From: JAEUKA01 sp035328405
GTDB taxonomy: Bacteria; Myxococcota_A; Polyangia; Palsa-1104; JAEUJZ01
NCBI GenBank assembly: GCA_035328405.1
Contig: DAOLIT010000003.1
Location: 58,446-122,445 of the forward strand
DNA: 64,000 nucleotides
Direction of reading: 5' to 3'
Shown: positions 16,765 through 25,707 of the stretch, in pieces
Position numbering within the stretch: the first letter of the stretch is position 1
Layout: each line of letters starts with the position of its first letter
Notes under the pieces: generated by a model
The model's input: only the letters and a program-made list of their open reading frames with translations
What the model was told of the DNA's origin: nothing
The model's database searches: none
Made by a program: the position numbers and the translations under genes

Positions 16765-18363
16765 ATGTCGCAGCTCATTCGTACAGATTTTTTGGTCATC
16801 GGTTCGGGGATCTCTGGACTTGTGTATGCGCTACATGCCGCAGAGCACGGAAAAGTCCTTGTGGTCACAAAACGAGAACCTTCCGATGGAAGTACGGCCT
16901 GGGCACAAGGCGGAATCGCTGCCGTACTCGACCCCCAAGACACACTTTCTGCACATGTTACGGACACCCTGACGGTAGGCGATGGACTGTGCCACAAAGA
17001 GACCGTCGAACTCTGTGTCAGCGACGGCCCGAGCGCCATTTCTGAATTGCGCGAGCGGTGGGGCGTACAGTTCGATCGGAGTCCTTCCGGTGAATGGGAA
17101 TTGGCGCGTGAAGGGGGCCATTCTGCACGCCGCGTTGCCCACGCAAAGGACACGACAGGAAAGGAGATCGAACGCGCACTCCTTGCCTGCGCAGAACGCC
17201 ACCCGAACATTTCCATACTCCCCCATCACATGGCCGTGGATCTTCTGACGTTGGCCAAATACGGAGGCCCCGATGCGTGCTTTGGGGCCTACGTTCTGTC
17301 TTTTCCGCGCAGGGAGGTGCTCGCCATTTTGGCTCGCGCAACCGTTTTGGCGACGGGCGGCGCAGGAAAGGTGTACCTGTATACGTCGAATCCCGATGTT
17401 GCGACAGCAGACGGTGTTGCCATGGCATATCGAGCGGGTGCTCAAGTCGGAAACATGGAGTTTTTCCAATTCCATCCCACTTGTCTGTACCACCCCGAAG
17501 CCAAGTCCTTTTTGATTTCAGAGGCGTTGCGTGGAGAGGGCGGCATCCTTCGTCTTGCAACCGGGGAGTCCTTCATGGAGCGATATCACCCCATGAAATC
17601 TTTGGCACCGCGCGACGTGGTGGCCCGCGCGATTGATGCAGAACTCAAGCGTTCGGGGGCGGATTTTGTGACGCTCGACATGACGCATTTGCCTTCCGAT
17701 TTTTTGGCCCAACGCTTTCCAGCGATTTTTTCGCAATGTATGCAATTTGGAATCGACATGCGGACGCGCCCCATTCCGGTGGTGCCTGCGGCGCACTATT
17801 CCTGCGGCGGCGTCTTGACGGATTCCCATGGCCGCACGTCGGTTCGGAATCTGTTTGCGCTGGGAGAAACAGCGATGACCGGACTCCACGGCGCATGTCG
17901 TTTGGCGTCCAACTCTCTGCTCGAAGGTGTTGTGTTCGGACGGCGAGCCGCTGCGGCATCGAAAGAGATAGAGGCGCTCTTTCCGCAACAAGTGATTCCG
18001 TGGCAGAGCGGCACCGCACAAGATCCCGACGAAGCCGTGGTCGTCTCACAAAACTGGGAGGAAGTCCGCCGGCTCATGTGGAACTATGTAGGAATCGTTC
18101 GGACAGACCGGCGTCTGGAACGTGCCCGCCGTCGCATCGAACTCATTCGTGAGGAAATCCGGGAGTACTACTGGAATTTCAAGATCACGACGGACCTTTT
18201 GGAACTCAGGAACGTCGCTCTGGTCGCACACCTCATCGTGGAATCAGCAGCCCGTCGCAAAGAAAGCCGTGGTCTTCACTTCAACACCGACCACCCCCAA
18301 AAAGACTCCTCATTCCAAACCGACACCCTCTTGCAAAAACACGCCGGCCCCTCTCCCCGTTGA
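16765..18363 (+). CDS. nadB: L-aspartate oxidase
   Basis: NadB oxidises L-aspartate to iminoaspartate, the first step of de novo NAD synthesis, using FAD. The 532 residues begin with the FAD-binding motif IGSGISGLVYALHA, followed by the family marks STAWAQGGIAAVL, ATGGAGKVY, FFQFHPTCLYHP, LISEALRGEGG and AHYSCGGVLTD, and LFALGETAMTGLHGA...SNSLLEG. The C-terminal helical domain (RRLMWNYVGIVRTDRRLERA) is complete. Length is normal. nadA and nadC are not in the window, so the pathway is split across the genome. It is convergent with the PPK2 gene. Confidence 0.95.
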   Translation: MSQLIRTDFLVIGSGISGLVYALHAAEHGKVLVVTKREPSDGSTAWAQGGIAAVLDPQDTLSAHVTDTLTVGDGLCHKETVELCVSDGPSAISELRERWGVQFDRSPSGEWELAREGGHSARRVAHAKDTTGKEIERALLACAERHPNISILPHHMAVDLLTLAKYGGPDACFGAYVLSFPRREVLAILARATVLATGGAGKVYLYTSNPDVATADGVAMAYRAGAQVGNMEFFQFHPTCLYHPEAKSFLISEALRGEGGILRLATGESFMERYHPMKSLAPRDVVARAIDAELKRSGADFVTLDMTHLPSDFLAQRFPAIFSQCMQFGIDMRTRPIPVVPAAHYSCGGVLTDSHGRTSVRNLFALGETAMTGLHGACRLASNSLLEGVVFGRRAAAASKEIEALFPQQVIPWQSGTAQDPDEAVVVSQNWEEVRRLMWNYVGIVRTDRRLERARRRIELIREEIREYYWNFKITTDLLELRNVALVAHLIVESAARRKESRGLHFNTDHPQKDSSFQTDTLLQKHAGPSPR

Positions 18364-18398
18364 AAGGCATTCTCTGTTCCCCGTTCACAGCGTGATCT

Positions 18399-19235
18399 TT
18401 ATTCCTTCTGTTGGCTTGCGCGATACGTAGCGAGCTTCGTTTTCGCCGCTTGTCCAACGTCGTCCAGTTGTTTGCGCCACACTTTTTTGTACGGACGCAG
18501 CCGTTCGACAATGGCCTCCGCAATGGCCACATTCCTAAACCACTTCTGGTCCGCAGGAACGATGTGCCACGGTGCACGCTGCGTCGAAGTTTTCCGCAAC
18601 GCATCCTCATAGGCGTCTTGGTACTCCTTCCACTTTTGCCTCGTTTCCCAATCCCCGACGTTCAGTTTCCACGCCGTCCGGTCATCCTGTTCGCGTTCCA
18701 AAAGCCGCTTTTTCTGTTCGTCTTTGGAGATGTGCAAAAAGAACTTGAGCACGATGGTGTTGTGCTCGTGCAAAAGCTCCTCAAAGTCGCGAATGTGACC
18801 GAATCGTTCCCGCCACATCGACTCAGGACACAAGTTGTCCACCCGCACCACCAACACATCTTCGTAATGGGAGCGATTGAACAGAGTCCATTCCCCTCTG
18901 CGCGGAGCGTGCCTGTGGATTCGCCACAAAAAGTCGTGCTCTGTTTCCTCTTTCGTGGGAACCCCAAACGACACCACGCTGACCCCACGCGGATTCAAAA
19001 AGCCCGCCACATTTTTGATCGCGCCATCCTTCCCTGACGTGTCCATGCCTTGCAGAACAATCAGGACCGCGTGGTTGCGCGCCCCCCACAGCAATTCCTG
19101 AAGCTCAAACATCTCTTGCCCCAGCGCCTTGATCTGCTGCTCTGCGTCCTCTTTGCGCAAATCCTTCGGCGCATCGGAAGAAATTTCGCTCAGGTTGATC
19201 TTGCTGTCTGTCTTGTCAAACGTCGTGACGTACAT
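18399..19235 (-). CDS. Polyphosphate kinase 2 family protein
   Basis: PPK2 enzymes use polyphosphate to phosphorylate nucleoside mono- or diphosphates. The protein shows the Walker A-like LQGMDTSGKDGAIKN, NPRGVSVVSFGVPT, the lid-region FLWRIHRHAPRRGEWTLFNRSHYEDVLVVRV, and WETRQKWKEYQDAYEDAL followed by WHIVPADQKWFRNVAIAEAI. The ATG at 19235 (278 residues) is preferred because AAGGA sits 8 bases upstream; ATG 19244 has that motif too close. A single-domain protein of this length fits short PPK2 enzymes; the class and substrate (AMP or ADP) cannot be decided by eye. It is likely involved in energy or stress metabolism and stands alone. Confidence 0.9.
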   Translation of the reverse strand: MYVTTFDKTDSKINLSEISSDAPKDLRKEDAEQQIKALGQEMFELQELLWGARNHAVLIVLQGMDTSGKDGAIKNVAGFLNPRGVSVVSFGVPTKEETEHDFLWRIHRHAPRRGEWTLFNRSHYEDVLVVRVDNLCPESMWRERFGHIRDFEELLHEHNTIVLKFFLHISKDEQKKRLLEREQDDRTAWKLNVGDWETRQKWKEYQDAYEDALRKTSTQRAPWHIVPADQKWFRNVAIAEAIVERLRPYKKVWRKQLDDVGQAAKTKLATYRASQQKE

Positions 19236-19326
19236 CGAGGCCATCCTTTCGGAATTCCCCCGCCGACTCTACACAAAGCCGACATTCCGAATGAGGAAAT
19301 AGGAATCGAGCAGCCAGGCGGGGAAG

Positions 19327-20667
19327 CTACTTTGCTTTCTTGGGTGCAGGCGGAATCAGACCGTCGGGAACAGGCACGTCAGCCGAGGTGGTGGTAGGAG
19401 TCGTCTGGGTCGTTTTTGCAGCACCCCCTCCCGAACTCGGAGCACCCCCACCCGCTGCTGGTTTGTCGCCCGGCTTTCCACTGCCCTTGTCGGGTCCCGC
19501 AGACGACACTGATCCACCGATCGGAATGCCCGGCCCATCGACGCTGGGAATCATCGCCGAGGCCCCTGAAGGCAAACCGGTGAGGTTGATGTCTACGCGA
19601 ATCGAAGGTCCCTCTTTTTTCTTATCGGGCGGCTTGCTTTCCCAATTCAGACCCAGACCCGCGATCACCGTGTGGCTCGGACTCCCCGACGTGAGCCCAA
19701 TGCCATACGCGACCGCAAAGTACGTTCCGTTGGACTTAGACCGACGAAGGCCCACATCCCAAAACAGCGGCGCTCGCGTTTCTTCGTTGAGCCCCAGTGA
19801 AAACGAACCCAGAAGCTCTGTGTTGATGTACAGACCGTTGTCTTGCGAGATCGCCATCGAAATCCCGGCCCCGTACAGAATGTGATTGCCGAGTCCCAGC
19901 GCGAGTTTCGTACAGGGTTGGGTGTTTGGATCGACCGTACTGCCCGTGCCCGGCGTGTCGAGTGTGCCCAGCGGATTGATGAGCTGCGCTGGCTGCGCGC
20001 TGGTCCCGCCCTCTGCACACGGAATGCTCGACCCCGCAACAATCGCACCCACGTTCGCCGCGATGTGCAACCGCTTTGACAAAAGTTTGGGCGCATCCAA
20101 AATCAGCCTCGGATACACGCTGATTTGCCCCGCACCCAAACCAGAGTCGATCTGTGCCGTCTGAAAACCCACCCCCATCGACAACGCCGCTTGAATCGGA
20201 CTCTTGTCTGGCAGGTGCAAATTCACCTTGCCCACGATCCGCAGATCGCCAATGGCGGCACGGCTCAGGTTGAAGCCCGACGAATCCTGATACAGCACAA
20301 ACGGCATCGCCAAACCCAACTCGACCCAACTCGCGATCGAGATCATCGCCGCAAGATGCAGTGTGAAGCGATTTTCGATCTTGGTATATTTCTGCGCTTC
20401 CTCGTCGGTGATGCCGAGCGGATTCCGTCCGTAGACGCCCGTCGTCCGCACCTGGAAACCAAAATCGCTCACACCGCTGTGCTCGACAAAGTAGCCGTCG
20501 CGCCAACTGTTGCCCGGAAAAAGTGGCAACGCCCGTCGAGCGTCAAAACTCGGCGTCGTTGTTGCGGGCGGATCGGCAGCCGACGCTGCCTGGGGAAACT
20601 GAAGAGCGAGTACACATCCGATACTCGCCAACCATGTGAAGTGTGCTGAAGAACTCGACGATGCCAT
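19327..20667 (-). CDS. Outer membrane beta-barrel protein with Gly/Pro/Thr-rich tail
   Basis: The product is 446 residues with a clear GGAGG site 10 bases before ATG 20667. After the signal peptide (ASIGCVLALQFPQAASAAD), residues ~45-340 read as alternating amphipathic strands (GFQVRTTGVYGRNPLG, WVELGLAMPFVLYQ, AIGDLRIVGKVNLHLP, AALSMGVGFQTA, HIAANVGAIVAG, SFSLGLNEE, YFAVAYGIGLTSG). This is the pattern of the barrel domain that precedes OmpA modules in many myxobacterial proteins. The OmpA peptidoglycan-binding module is absent, and the protein ends instead in a ~100-residue low-complexity tail (GGGAPSSGGG, TTQTTPTTT). The role is unknown, possibly a porin or channel. Confidence 0.65.
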   Translation of the reverse strand: MASSSSSAHFTWLASIGCVLALQFPQAASAADPPATTTPSFDARRALPLFPGNSWRDGYFVEHSGVSDFGFQVRTTGVYGRNPLGITDEEAQKYTKIENRFTLHLAAMISIASWVELGLAMPFVLYQDSSGFNLSRAAIGDLRIVGKVNLHLPDKSPIQAALSMGVGFQTAQIDSGLGAGQISVYPRLILDAPKLLSKRLHIAANVGAIVAGSSIPCAEGGTSAQPAQLINPLGTLDTPGTGSTVDPNTQPCTKLALGLGNHILYGAGISMAISQDNGLYINTELLGSFSLGLNEETRAPLFWDVGLRRSKSNGTYFAVAYGIGLTSGSPSHTVIAGLGLNWESKPPDKKKEGPSIRVDINLTGLPSGASAMIPSVDGPGIPIGGSVSSAGPDKGSGKPGDKPAAGGGAPSSGGGAAKTTQTTPTTTSADVPVPDGLIPPAPKKAK

Positions 20668-20798
20668 CTAGCATCTGCCTCCGCGTCCCTAGAAAGTACG
20701 GGGTTTTGAGCAGATCGGTCAATAACTACTTCCCACGAACCACGCCGAAAACCGCGACTTGCAGCAAAACGTCCCCCGGTCGGACCCCCGCACGTTTG

Positions 20799-21239
20799 CT
20801 AATGACTTTGCGAAGGGTCTTGGAAATGCTCTGGCTGGACCGGATCAGACCACATTTTCGCACCCCAGATCGCCAGGCCCGCCGGAATCGCCAGAACCAG
20901 CCACCGGGCCAACATTCCCTCGACGGTCTTGAGTTCCGGTACTGACGCCAGCACCGCCAGAAGTGTCAACCCAGCGAGCGCACTTTGCACAAGCGCAAAG
21001 ACTCGGTTTGCCCACAGAAGCCGCTGCGTTCGGCTGCGAATCGTACACACGATCAGACTGGTCAAAAACAGAGGCGAAAGAAGCACTTGGGCCAGCACAA
21101 TCGCATCGATCACGTTCAGCGAAAAGCCGACGCCGCACGCGCTCGCACGCGCCGGCCAAAACGCCAAAAACGCGGCGCAAACCAAAGAAAGTCCGGTGAA
21201 CAGGGGGAAACGACTCGAAGAGAAATCTGTGTGCGTCAT
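20799..21239 (-). CDS. Four-helix integral membrane protein of unknown function
   Basis: The product is 146 residues with AGGA 8 bases before ATG 21239. It has four hydrophobic helices (FTGLSLVCAAFLAFWP, AIVLAQVLLSPLFLTSLIV, VFALVQSALAGLTLLAVLA and WLVLAIPAGLAIWG). A Cys (ASACGVGF) sits after helix 1. No known family was recognised. It lies between the outer membrane protein gene and the DUF5682 operon on the same strand. Confidence 0.55.
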   Translation of the reverse strand: MTHTDFSSSRFPLFTGLSLVCAAFLAFWPARASACGVGFSLNVIDAIVLAQVLLSPLFLTSLIVCTIRSRTQRLLWANRVFALVQSALAGLTLLAVLASVPELKTVEGMLARWLVLAIPAGLAIWGAKMWSDPVQPEHFQDPSQSH

Positions 21240-21423
21240 GTTCCAATCCTAGGTGGGGTTTTTGTAGTTTGCGAAACGTCTTTTCGGCGTTTTCTCAAGT
21301 CCCCAGGAACACGCAAGAAAATCCAAGCAAACCAACAACACACGCAACAGCCTCCCAAACGCCCTCCCCTTTTCCCTTTGTATCCCGATAAGTTCCGGGT
21401 CCGGTTTGCTGTGTCCGAAACCC

Positions 21424-24276
21424 CTATCCAAGCAGTTTGGAAAGACGATTTACCGTCGTGGGAGCCGCAGCGAGAAGCGACGCCACAGCCTGCTCCTCAG
21501 CAGACAGAGTGGTCACAGGTGCAACCGCTTGCGATCCAGCATCCGCCACATTCGCAGTTCCTTCCGCTTTGGCAGGACTCGGTTTGTCCCACGGCGGAAC
21601 CCAACTGGCCAACCCTTCCGCTTTCTTGGGAAGCAGACCATTCACATCCTTCAGGAGTCGCGGAAGAAGCTCATCACGATAAGGCCGCAGCGACAGCAAA
21701 AGACCCGGAAGCCACGGGAAAAGTATCTCGTGTGGCAGACGCGCGAACGATTTCGACAGAAGTTCCACCACCACCCTGCCGATCACGGGTGCAAATTGCA
21801 GCGCCAGCAAAAACCCCGAAACGTACTCTGGAAACACCGGCAGCATCAGCGGATTGTCGAGCGTCTGATCCAGAAACTCCCGAATCGTGTCGATCTCGCG
21901 CAATTTCAGCAGTAGCTCTGCCGCCCACAACAGGCCTATTTTTGCCGGATCGACCGTCACTGACCCTGCTTGGCGAATCGCGATTTCCAATTGCGTCCGT
22001 TGACACCCAAGTGCAAGTGCCTGTGGTTCAAAATTGAACACAAACTCCAGCATTCCCGCGACCTCTGCCGGACGTGTACCCCGATCCTCAAATCCTTTCG
22101 GAAGGAGCATCGAATAGTGCGAGTATCCCGTTGAAACAAAGTCCTTCAGCCAATGCGGAAGACCTGTGGGAGTCGCGCGGTAGTAGTGAACCAAACGGCG
22201 AATCCGTTCCACAACTTTCGGTGCATCTTGCGCACTCATTTCGTTGCGCAAAAGATCGACCGCGCGTTCCCCAAGCTCTTCTGTCAACCGATCGCTTTTC
22301 AAAAACAGGATCGAATCTTCTGCGGCTTTCAGCGCCGTGACCGTCTTGGCTTGCGGACCGAATGACTCTGCCTTCAGACGTTTCTCGACGACAAATTCCA
22401 CCGTGACGCCTTCGTACCCCAAACGAATGATCTGTTCTTGGTACTTCCCAATCGACACATCCCAAGATTCCTGAACCGGAACATGGCCCAGTTTTCGTTC
22501 CCCCATAATCGGTCTCAAGACCGGATGTCCCTGCGTCAAGTAGTGCAACATCCACAGAAGATCCGAGCACGGAAGCAAGTGCGGATCTTTCTTAAAATCG
22601 ACCAACGCGCGCTGAATCGTCTTCGCTTCCAGATTCACCCCCAAAGGCGCAAGCCGCGTGTACACATCCTGCGCCAGCGGTGGTAACGCACTGTACCCCA
22701 CACGCCCCGAACGGTTCCCCCCAAGCAACATTTGGCAAAGTTTGGGAACATTCCTTTTCTTGACCTGGCGATCTTTTTCAAGACAAGTCACCGCCGCATC
22801 CTCGAAATCATACGGAGACGGATGTTGCCGATTCCGCAAGTTCGCAAGCAGGATCGAAGTCTGATAGATCGCAATCGCATCCGCAGTCGAAGTCAGATAA
22901 CCGTTGTTCCGCGCAAGGGACACAATGTCCACGCTCCAATGAAGGAGTTGTTCTTCGTCGGCAGATTGCAAAAGAGGGGGTTTGCAAAAGAAACCAAGCA
23001 CGCGCGCCGTGTCCGCATTTCCCATCGGTTTGGGAGGCGTTTTGGCCGGTGCAAGAACCGCCCCCGTTTTCCCTTTCCCACCTTTCCCTGTAGAACCAGA
23101 ACCTGTTGCGGTGCCTGTTGCGGTGCCTGTTCGCGACAATTTGAAGGGTTTGATTCCCAAAGTGGAAATCCCTTTGTCCCACGTCAATTCCGAAAGCGCC
23201 ACCGTGCCCGCCGGATGATGAAACTGGTGCTCAATGGCCATGTAGCTCGACGGGATCAATCCATAAAGCCATTTCGTGGGAGTCTGTTTGGGAATGTCCC
23301 AAACGGCGTCTGTTTGCGTCCCGTATTCAGGCACATCACTGACCGCATGCACCGCTCCACACAAATAAATCGCATCGGAAGGAGCAATTCCTGTTTTCTT
23401 CAGGTGTTCCTTCATCCGCGTCCACATGTACCGTTCGCGCCGCTTGTCGTTTTCGTGATCTTCATCTTTGCGTCCCAGACGACGAAGCAGACTCCCTACC
23501 AAAGACATGACGTAGCGGTACGTTGCATAGTCCGCCGCCAGCACGGCCTGCTCTACGTACTGCTCCCACCACTCTGCAAAATGGCGAACCCGCGCGTTTT
23601 TCAACAGGAACGACAAAAACACATCGAACGTCGGCTCCACATTTCCCATCTGCAAACCGATCGCCGCACCATGGTCAGGAACATCAGACTCCTCTCCCCC
23701 TTCCGTTCCAGGAGTGGCCTCATCATGTTCCTCCTCTTTGGTCAGGTGCTTTTCCAGCTCGTCTTCCTTTTGCGGCATCCACTGGAAAACGTGATCCACC
23801 GATCGATCCACAAACACCAATTCCACAGCCGGATTTTCAAGTGCAAACGCGATTGCCTGAAACTCCGCAGAAAACTCTGTGATGGGAGCGACCACAGACA
23901 AGGGAGACCAGCCTTTTGGAAACGCATCTGCCGTCTGAGCAAACGCCTGGAGCGCGACCGGTAACCGACAATCCCTTAACCCCTCAAGCGTCCCCCGAAG
24001 ATCCTCACACATCTCCATAAAAATCACTTTGGGGGGACGTTCTGCAAGTCGCTTCGCCACATGCAGTGCAGAGGAAGGCGAATGGTGACACACCGGAATG
24101 ATCTCGAGCGTTTCACGCAACGCGCGTTCCACATCACTGACCATCAAACCCAACAATTCACCGACAGGGTGCTTGTCGGTAGCAAAGGCTTTCACCGCAG
24201 CATCAAGCTGTTCCCGCAACGCCGAAAGGGCTTCTATGTTTGTTGCAGGAAGTGTGGTGGCAGGAGTCCGTTCCAT
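21424..24276 (-). CDS. DUF5682 family protein, last gene of the MoxR/VWA operon
   Basis: The product is 950 residues from ATG 24276 (GAGGA 9 bases upstream). The N-terminal ~400 residues carry family features: PVCHHSPSSALHVAKRL (~61-77), a pKVIFMEMCEDL strand, PITEFSAEFQAIAFAL, FVDRSVDHVFQW and AIYLCGAVHAVSD, together suggesting a ChaN/TraB-like fold with conserved His. A Gly/Thr/Ser-rich linker follows (~400-425), then ~500 residues of helical repeats. Family members are typically encoded with an AAA ATPase, a VWA protein and a SWIM protein, as here; E. coli YehM is a likely relative. The biochemical function is unknown. Being coupled to the ATPase, it may be a substrate receptor or effector of the complex (inference). 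Confidence 0.8.
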   Translation of the reverse strand: MERTPATTLPATNIEALSALREQLDAAVKAFATDKHPVGELLGLMVSDVERALRETLEIIPVCHHSPSSALHVAKRLAERPPKVIFMEMCEDLRGTLEGLRDCRLPVALQAFAQTADAFPKGWSPLSVVAPITEFSAEFQAIAFALENPAVELVFVDRSVDHVFQWMPQKEDELEKHLTKEEEHDEATPGTEGGEESDVPDHGAAIGLQMGNVEPTFDVFLSFLLKNARVRHFAEWWEQYVEQAVLAADYATYRYVMSLVGSLLRRLGRKDEDHENDKRRERYMWTRMKEHLKKTGIAPSDAIYLCGAVHAVSDVPEYGTQTDAVWDIPKQTPTKWLYGLIPSSYMAIEHQFHHPAGTVALSELTWDKGISTLGIKPFKLSRTGTATGTATGSGSTGKGGKGKTGAVLAPAKTPPKPMGNADTARVLGFFCKPPLLQSADEEQLLHWSVDIVSLARNNGYLTSTADAIAIYQTSILLANLRNRQHPSPYDFEDAAVTCLEKDRQVKKRNVPKLCQMLLGGNRSGRVGYSALPPLAQDVYTRLAPLGVNLEAKTIQRALVDFKKDPHLLPCSDLLWMLHYLTQGHPVLRPIMGERKLGHVPVQESWDVSIGKYQEQIIRLGYEGVTVEFVVEKRLKAESFGPQAKTVTALKAAEDSILFLKSDRLTEELGERAVDLLRNEMSAQDAPKVVERIRRLVHYYRATPTGLPHWLKDFVSTGYSHYSMLLPKGFEDRGTRPAEVAGMLEFVFNFEPQALALGCQRTQLEIAIRQAGSVTVDPAKIGLLWAAELLLKLREIDTIREFLDQTLDNPLMLPVFPEYVSGFLLALQFAPVIGRVVVELLSKSFARLPHEILFPWLPGLLLSLRPYRDELLPRLLKDVNGLLPKKAEGLASWVPPWDKPSPAKAEGTANVADAGSQAVAPVTTLSAEEQAVASLLAAAPTTVNRLSKLLG

Positions 24277-24345
24277 GCGCAAGTTCCTCAGTCCAAAGGG
24301 GCAATCGGTACGACGACACGAAGTTGCAAAGCTTCCGACCGTCCG

Positions 24346-25695
24346 CTACTTGAGCAGACTCATCGCCTGCTTGCCGCCTTCCAGATATTCGTCCCAATCC
24401 CCTTTTTTCTCTTTCGCCCGTTTCTCGACGACAGAATGCCAAAATTTGTTCAGGATCGACGCATCTTCAGGAATCCGCCGAACGACAGTTCCCACAAGCG
24501 CCTTCGCCACGTTTGCAGCAGAGAGAGCCGTTTGTCCAAAAAACTGGCTGTGCAAAACGGCATCTTCCAGCACCCCGATTTGCTCAGCAGTAGAAAGGGA
24601 GGACTCCAACCGCTGGTCGTCGCTCGTCGCTGCGGCCTGTGCATCACGCAAATCCGCAAACGTCTGAAGCAGAATGTCGAGCAACGCAGGCGGCAGTTCC
24701 ACTTCAAACTGATTCCGCGTAAGAAGTTCGCGCGTCCGAAACAGCACGATCTCCTTTTCACTTTTTCGATTCGTGACTGTAGGAATCGTCACAAAGTTGA
24801 AACGACGCTTGAGTGCCGTCGAAAGATCGTTCACACCCCGGTCGCGGCTGTTTGCCGTTGCGATGATGTTGAAGCCTGGTTTTGCAAACACCACGTTGTC
24901 CCCTGAAAGTTCAGGAATCGTGATGTATTTTTCCGACAGAATCGAGATCAGCGCATCTTGCACGTCCGACGTACACCGCGTCAGCTCCTCGATCCGACCC
25001 ATGCATGCGTGTTGCATCGCAATCATGATCGGAGAAGGAATCAGCGAATCCCGAGACTGCCCCTTTGCAATCACCAGTGCCACATTCCAGGAGTACTTGA
25101 TCTGGTCCTCTGTCGTGCCCGCCGTTCCCTGAACCGTGTACGTAGAACTACCACTTATCGCCGCAGCCAAAAGCTCTGCAAGCCAGCTTTTTCCCGTCCC
25201 AGGATCGCCGATGAGCAGAAGCCCCCGATCGGACGCCAGCGTCACAATCGCGCGTTCCACCAAAGCTGGATCGCCAAAGAATTTTTGCGGAATCGGGCGC
25301 TCGATTTTGTCCGCAGGAGTCGATCCCAAAATGAACGTCCGAATCATCTTGGGAGACAGCTTCCAACTGAACGGACGCTTCCCTGTGTCAATGGAAGACA
25401 AATACGCGAGTTCTTCCGCATATTTGATCTCTGCGGGTTGACGAAGTACCTCTGCCTTTTTCGTCTTTTTCGTTTCCGGGGTCGCGGCTGCTTGGGAATC
25501 AGACACCGAAACAGACGCGGAGGCGCTCGCCTCAACTTTCACGGTCGTTCCGTCCTTTGCAGCAACAGGAAACTCTGCGGCTGCCGCAGAGGAATCCGCC
25601 GTCACACTGGCCGCAGGTGCCGTGGTTTCCGTCGCTGTGGTCGTCGTTGTTGCGCTGTCGTCCGTTTTCGTTTTCTTCGTGCGGGGAGTCGCCAT
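24346..25695 (-). CDS. MoxR-family AAA+ ATPase (YehL-like)
   Basis: The product is 449 residues. ATG 25695 is chosen because AGGAG lies 9 bases upstream; ATG 25701 is too close to it. Residues 1-80 are an Ala/Thr/Lys-rich disordered extension. The AAA core has Walker A GDPGTGKS (163-170), a Walker B region with IEEL (235-238), sensor 1 ATANSRDRG (279-287) and paired Arg residues (~297-298). The C-terminal lid is helical. MoxR ATPases act as chaperones that insert cofactors or remodel VWA partner complexes. The gene order and DUF5682 neighbour point to the YehL subgroup. It is 12 bases behind the VWA gene. Confidence 0.9.
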   Translation of the reverse strand: MATPRTKKTKTDDSATTTTTATETTAPAASVTADSSAAAAEFPVAAKDGTTVKVEASASASVSVSDSQAAATPETKKTKKAEVLRQPAEIKYAEELAYLSSIDTGKRPFSWKLSPKMIRTFILGSTPADKIERPIPQKFFGDPALVERAIVTLASDRGLLLIGDPGTGKSWLAELLAAAISGSSTYTVQGTAGTTEDQIKYSWNVALVIAKGQSRDSLIPSPIMIAMQHACMGRIEELTRCTSDVQDALISILSEKYITIPELSGDNVVFAKPGFNIIATANSRDRGVNDLSTALKRRFNFVTIPTVTNRKSEKEIVLFRTRELLTRNQFEVELPPALLDILLQTFADLRDAQAAATSDDQRLESSLSTAEQIGVLEDAVLHSQFFGQTALSAANVAKALVGTVVRRIPEDASILNKFWHSVVEKRAKEKKGDWDEYLEGGKQAMSLLK

Positions 25696-25707
25696 GTCCA
25701 TTGTCTC